Assembly (NCBI GenBank): GCA_949825025.1
Contig: OX463785.1
Location: 9,301,971 to 9,365,970 of the forward strand
Length of the DNA stretch: 64,000 nt
From: Siphlonurus alternatus
Taxonomy: Eukaryota; Arthropoda; Insecta; Ephemeroptera; Siphlonuridae
Direction of reading: 5' to 3'
A model generated the notes under the pieces. That model was not told the origin of the DNA, did no database searches, and worked only from the letters and a program-made list of their open reading frames with translations. Positions within the stretch are counted from its first letter, which is position 1. Every line of letters begins with the position of its first letter. Positions 58,367 through 64,000 of the stretch are shown here, in pieces. A program made the position numbers and the translations under genes.

Positions 58367-59792
58367 TCATCAGCATACGTTTCATATAATCAGTGAACCG
58401 TGTAATGAACCTCATCCAGTGTATACGTGCCAACAAGAGGAAAGAATGCGGCGGCAGTTTACATGCAATCCAGTTTCCTTTCGATCATTATGCCCCTGTG
58501 ACTTACATAAGATACTACGTGCACACGAAGGACATGCACCTGTTCATTGCAGCAATACATTTAAATCTGTGTGTGTGTGTTCCTCATTCTTAAATAACTT
58601 TCCCTTAAATTGTTTTACATTGCAACATATTGAACATGTATTAAATTTTTATTACCATAGAATATATTACTCAATTATACACGAAGATTTAAGAATGTTA
58701 ATTTTTAAATTATTATATGATTTGAAGTTAAAATATTTGAGTAGGTTACGTTCCAATTTATATTTTATTTAATAAAATATACTTTGTTTAAATATTTATT
58801 TTCAAAATCATTATTTTTGGAATTTACTATTACATATTACATATATTATTTAAACTTTTTTAAACTAAAAATCTATAATATATGTGATTTAATTTAAATG
58901 AAAAATAATTTAAATATATAACTACAATTCACGTGTAAGTTATATCATGATATTATCAAATGTATTGTACTGTTTATAACAATGAATTTCGTTTTGCAGA
59001 AGATAATATGTAAACTTTTTCAATATAACACCATGTATGGCACTATATGCCTAAATTCAGAGAGAAAGGAAGAGTATATTCTGACATCATTCCACCTGGG
59101 TTATTGTGTAGCCATTTATTAAATTGCCGTACAGCATCTCATTATATAACCAAAATGTTGAGGTTACGTATCTATAATCTTTACCTATCCTAATAGACAA
59201 GTATTATTTTCCCTAGCCTCATTTAACATTTAACCACGCGTGACCTCAATATATGATGCAAATTTTTATTTTGAATATATGTCAATTTTTTTAACAACAT
59301 CTTATTAAGTAACAATTTTTATTATAAATCCTAAAGCTAAAATTTTATTTTATTTTTTATTATTATAATACCTACCTATAACGCACATGATCAATAAAAC
59401 TCATTCAATAAATAATAATAAAAATTATTGCTTAAAGCACTTTCACTATATCAAAATGTATTTTAATTTATTAAAATATTATGAAGCCTTTAAGGTTAAC
59501 ATTAATTAATAGATTATTTCCTTAGTTATTAACTAATATAGATTATGTAGAGAAATTTCTTGAAATTTGCAAGTTTGATGAGTATGTTTATACTAAAAAG
59601 AAAGTTGTATTTTTTGTATGTAGTATTATTATGTAATTATTACCTTCGAGTGAAAATCGTTACTACAGTACTAGGAAGCGTTTGAGGAGATGATCTGTGA
59701 ACTTTGTGAGGAATAGGAAATGTCATATAGTCATGCATAGTCATAAATTATTGAATCAATGGAACAACTACTAGAATTTAAAAATAAAGCTC

Positions 59793-60010
59793 AGATGGCG
59801 ACAACGGCGATGCGACGCGATTTTGTCATATAAGCTGTGAAATCCTATATGCGGCGAGCAAATTCGCCAGGTTGCGGCAGCGAAATTGCATTAATTGCGA
59901 TGCTCTTTTTTTTTAATCGCCAAATATGGCCGACAATGGATGTTACAGCAAGTGCGCATTATTCGTGTCGTGTCGCATGATAAAAATCACCATGTGAATC
60001 CGCCTTTAGC
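59793..60010. mobile_element. CpG-rich segment, probably a MITE
   Basis: GATGGCGACAACGGCGATGC and GCGACGCGATTTTGTCATA at the left, and GTCGTGTCGCATGATAAAAA then ATGTGAATCCGCC at the right, show partial inverted similarity and strong CpG richness (GCGATGCG, CGACGCG). This is like the ends of short non-autonomous elements. No clean target duplication was found. Confidence 0.4.
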
Positions 60011-63000
60011 TTAAAATTTAGGTTTTGATTTATTATTTTGTGGTAACACGTTTTTTAAATTCCAAACAATGTATAATTTAATGTTATGTACCGAACTGTA
60101 CATTAATAGTAAATTTTATCTACACTTGAAATTATATTGTACTGTATATACTATAGGTTTCTTTGTATTACAAACCTTAACTGTCTTGTGTACATTGCAC
60201 TTTCTGCACTCGATCGACCTTATATGTCCAATCAAGTGTATAATATAGAAGGAAATGGTGCAGAAAAACTTACACTCTTCAGGGCTTATAAAAATTGGAA
60301 ATAACAAATACATGGTAATAGTTATACGATTCGATTGAATTATTATTACAAATATAATAATATTAAAATTAAGTATATAAATTCGTATTAAAAATTTATT
60401 CCTTCGGCAGATCTTGATTATTTTATATCATTAATTGACACCTTTTAAGGTAGAATATATATTATGTTACAAAGCAAATTTTAACGAAAGTATATTTGAT
60501 GGAAATCTATGAGTAAATTTTGAATTCACATAATTATTTTCTTTTAATAATAGCTACATTTCTGTTTTTTTAGAAAATTTTCTCATTGTATTTTCTTGAT
60601 ATTGTGTGTGACTTTGAAGGATAAAATAAAATGACTTTCATATCCTCAGAATTTGCTTTTGTTATATATATATTTTTAAGAAAAATATTATTTTTGAAGC
60701 TTTTGAAAATTCTGCAAAAGCAGCATATTTTAATGCAATTTTAAAAAATATGATAAAAAGACATAAGAAAGTACGTGATTTAAAATACTTGTTGAAAGAA
60801 ATTTGATTTAAAATTCAAACAGAAAATTTTCTTGGCATTGAAAAAAAAAAATGTATCCTGTTGATTTATTTTGGTTTATTTTATGTAATAATTGGAATGA
60901 AAGATAATAAAAAATAATTTTATATTAAATATAGTTCCAACAAAAAATTCTTTCGACAACATTGTAATATGATTTATTTTTGTAATCGATTATGATTTAA
61001 AATTTTAAACAATACGTTTGATGTAATCTTATTTTAGAACAGTTTGTGGTTTCGTTCTAAATACAATCCTCCAATTTTTGAATGACAATAGACCTCTTTT
61101 AGATAAAAACGTCAATTGCCCCAAAATATCAACCAATCAATTTTTTATATAATAATACATCAAATTTAAGATTATTTGTTTCAAAACTAGAACTCAATTA
61201 TTTTTTTTTATACATATGATTATCAGAACATACAATAAATTTTAAATGTTATATCAACATGTTTTAAAAATCTATATTGCAAATATAATGAAACGTTTAT
61301 ATTTTTATTGAGAACATATTTTTATGGAATTTCATAAAATATGGAAAACATAATAAAAATCAATAGATACAAGGCCAAACACTTTCGCAAACTATACGAC
61401 TTAATTTACATTAGTTTTGCATGATTGGCGTGTTAGGTAATAATCATATGATCGCCGTGTTGTGACGGCGTGTGCCTTTACGTGATCTCTCATGTGTGAT
61501 ACCTCCTATTTACTTCTGTATAACTATCAGATAGTTGCTAGCCTAGACCTCCTAGACGATATACCTTTTATATATATATAAGATAAACAAGTAGAGCACC
61601 GAACATTGCAATATATAAGTACATATTATTACGGTCAATAAATAAGCTAGGCCTACTTTTTCTTATTATATATATTTACTGACCAACTAATTTAAATATT
61701 AAATGTAATTATACTGTTATATGACAATTTTACTTGACATGATTTTATATATTCATTCAAAAATACAAAATAGGATATTCCACATATTTTTATTAAATAA
61801 TTATTTTAAATTATGTATAATTTTTTTCTTTCTGTAGGATACAATTTTAAATTTAATTATATGAATTGAATATTTGAGGTCAAATATGTGTATTATGCAT
61901 TTTAGGTATAGTACTTCGTAGTTTATTTGTGCAATATATTTATAAAGGAATAATATTTCTTGCATATGATTTTTATATAATAATTTCGCATAGTTATATT
62001 ATGTTGATTAAATATTAAAATACATTGTAAAATATTAAGAGACTTGGGTATATATAATTTAATTTGTAATCATTCTGTTCGTTATATTTAATTTCAATTT
62101 TTCCACATTTAAATTTATGAAATGTCGTTGGCTACTGTAATAAAATAAAATATCAGATTTTTTTAAGTAATTATTAATTAAAAAATTAATATTTTATTGA
62201 TTTTTAATTATTTTAGTTGTGTAGTTTTTATTTTTTGCAAAGAAAATTCCATTTTAAATTTCATAAAATGTAATATTATATCGTTGTGAAATTTTTTTAC
62301 GTAAAATTTTAATGAATTATTAAATAAAAATTAAGAGTCCTGTCTATTATTTAACATCTGCGTGAAATGAATTGCTTGTCTTTTTCTCTTCGATATATGA
62401 AAATCATGATATAAAATTATAATGATTGTGGTGCATTTGAAGCAATTTGGATCATAGTGACTTACATCATGCAGGTCTCCATCCTAAATATATTATGTCC
62501 TCGGTGAAAAAGAAAATAATATTTACAGTTCAGTAAGCATGTACGTCTGTCAATCGATGATTCGAAACGAAAAAGTCATGTTAACAAAGTTACAAGGTGG
62601 ATCTGGTAGAGCGCATCGTAAATATATTATTATTATTATTTGTGATCTGGATGGTTGTACAATGCAATCAAAGAAAAATATACGATTCGGCTCGTATACT
62701 TATATAAAACCTATTTTAATTTAGTGTAGAGTACATTCCTGGTTTTAGTGTTATCCAAGCAAATTTTTAGTTACACAATACGAGTTGATAATGTTGATAT
62801 AAATTATAACATATTATTAGAGCAAATTTTTACTATAGCAACATAAATTAAAATGGGATCTATTATAGTGCACTGTTTTATTAATGTACTCATTGTATTT
62901 CACTATTTAATGTCATTGCTTCCTTTACACAATTCTATAACAAAATTTGGGGGCCCTAAATGCAATGTTATTTTTAAAACTGCAATAAGTATAATTATAT

Positions 63001-63322
63001 AAAAAAAATGTATTAATTATAAAAAAAAAAGTGTTTGAATATCTGAGTAATTATAATATTAATATTCATAACTCTATCAAATTCACGAGATGCATTACGT
63101 GCATAATTAATAATAATAATAATTGAGAATTATTTAAATACATGACATTAATATAAATTCATTGCCTCGGTATAATATAAAATATCTCTGAATGACAACA
63201 CTACTGCTCATATATTACAAGTCTTCATTAGTCATACTAACCTTGTATTAGGTCTTTGTACTGTATAATTAAAAAAAGTATATATATATATTAAAATAAA
63301 AAACTTATACACTTATACATAC

Positions 63323-63500
63323 CTCTAACAATTATAAATCCCATTCTTGAGTTAGAAATAACACAGTAAGAATTAACACTTGACCCTGCGGTAGTGGAGA
63401 CACCGAAGAGTTAGCTCAGAGCAGTGGCACGGTACTGTTTCAGCAGGCCGCCTCGCCAGTCAAGCAGCCGGCAGATACCCACCTTAGCACCACTCTCTCC
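63323..63500 (-). other. Candidate noncoding first exon, possibly of GMC gene 2
   Basis: A GC-richer patch in very AT-rich DNA ends on the minus strand with GTTAGAG followed by GTATGTATAAG, a good donor (plus 63317-63322). A second donor-like site, CTACAG followed by GTAAGTTAG, lies at plus 63579-63584. If joined to the acceptor at 44181 the intron would be about 19 kb. The exon contains one ATG that would start a short uORF ending in the 44.1-kb leader. It could equally belong to another gene to the left or right, or be chance. Confidence 0.25.
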
Positions 63501-63706
63501 TTTAATTTTTTTTATCCTATAGCAACTCCCTCCCGTAACAACTTGATGAAAAGTAGGCTACACTAACAGCTTATACTAACTTACCTGTAGTTTTAATTTT
63601 TTTTTATCATATTAAAACTCCCTGACAAGTATTATCAGTTTTATAAATAAATTTATAGCCTGTATTTAAATTTTGTATTTTTAAAATTAAATTAAATTTT
63701 TTTAAT

Positions 63707-63902
<196 letters not shown>

Positions 63903-64000
63903 TTTTGAAATTATGTAGTCTATTTCTAATATGCAATATTAAAATTTTAATGAGTTTATTCTTGCACAATAATGATTTAGATATCTATATATAACATTAT

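Larger units (their letters stand above)
44206..63316 (-). other. Possible leader intron and upstream region of GMC gene 2
   Basis: About 19 kb without a recognised coding gene. It contains the hairpins, MITEs and islands listed separately. Minus-strand donor-like sites with GTAAGTCAC occur at about 58.49 and 62.46 kb as alternatives to the 63.32-kb donor. A 117-codon plus-strand frame at 58419-58772 is the longest unassigned one here and is not recognised; its second half is AT-driven. Confidence 0.3.

Noticed and set aside
58419..58772. 117-codon plus-strand frame as a new gene
   Set aside because: No recognised motif, overlapping alternative frame in the first half, AT-driven second half, beginning beside a MITE. 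Kept only as a note in the region entry.
63410..63430. Pol III A box (TAGCTCAGAGCAG) suggesting a second SINE
   Set aside because: No B box follows at the right distance and no tail or target duplication was found.
63579..63590. Minus-strand ratchet site at CTACAGGTAAGT
   Set aside because: The bases before it are A-rich, with no pyrimidine tract, so it can be a donor but not an acceptor.

Overview
The window looks like a piece of an AT-rich (roughly three quarters A+T by eye), repeat-laden arthropod genome, most likely an insect. The evidence is two large insect-type GMC (glucose-methanol-choline) flavin oxidoreductases, eukaryotic splice signals with TACTAA(C/T)-type branch points, a tRNA-derived SINE with a 13-bp target duplication, hAT-like elements with 8-bp target duplications, and dozens of hairpin (foldback) MITE-like elements. 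I cannot name the species.

Only two protein genes are well supported, both on the minus strand and both uninterrupted in their coding part: a secreted-type GMC oxidoreductase of 621 codons (10847-12712) and a membrane-anchored or secreted GMC oxidoreductase of 630 codons (42202-44094). Each has a splice acceptor just upstream of its ATG, so each starts with at least one noncoding exon further right. For the first gene a good candidate exon with CCAAT and TATA-like elements lies at 20311-20540, giving a 7.6-kb leader intron. For the second, a weaker candidate sits near 63.3-63.5 kb. GMC enzymes of this group oxidise small alcohols, sugars or steroids using FAD. In Drosophila a cluster of them is nested in an intron of flotillin-2 (recalled from the literature, not checked here).

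Layout: 1-3.5 kb is noncoding with small hairpins. 3.5-7.2 kb is a composite foldback: two inverted arms, each followed inward by an array of 15-bp repeats facing the other, with a hAT-like CpG-dense MITE inserted in the left arm. 7.2-8.7 kb is a set of alternating-orientation modules rich in ACTTCCGG (ETS-like) motifs. 10.8-12.7 kb is GMC gene 1, and 12.7-20.3 kb is its leader intron, carrying a 2.1-kb hAT-like element. 20.5-42 kb is noncoding with hairpins, a SINE, mariner-like MITEs, a plus-strand candidate promoter at 37.25 kb and a recursive-splice-like site at 32.68 kb. 42.2-44.1 kb is GMC gene 2. 44.2-64 kb is noncoding, with a second recursive-splice-like site at 53.50 kb, more hairpins and a long ATTT microsatellite.

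The most interesting reading is that two strong plus-strand 'acceptor fused to donor' sites, 20.8 kb apart, mark ratchet points of a very long intron of an unseen plus-strand gene, with the GMC genes nested antisense inside it. This is inference and is testable by RNA-seq. No tRNA, rRNA or CRISPR array was recognised.
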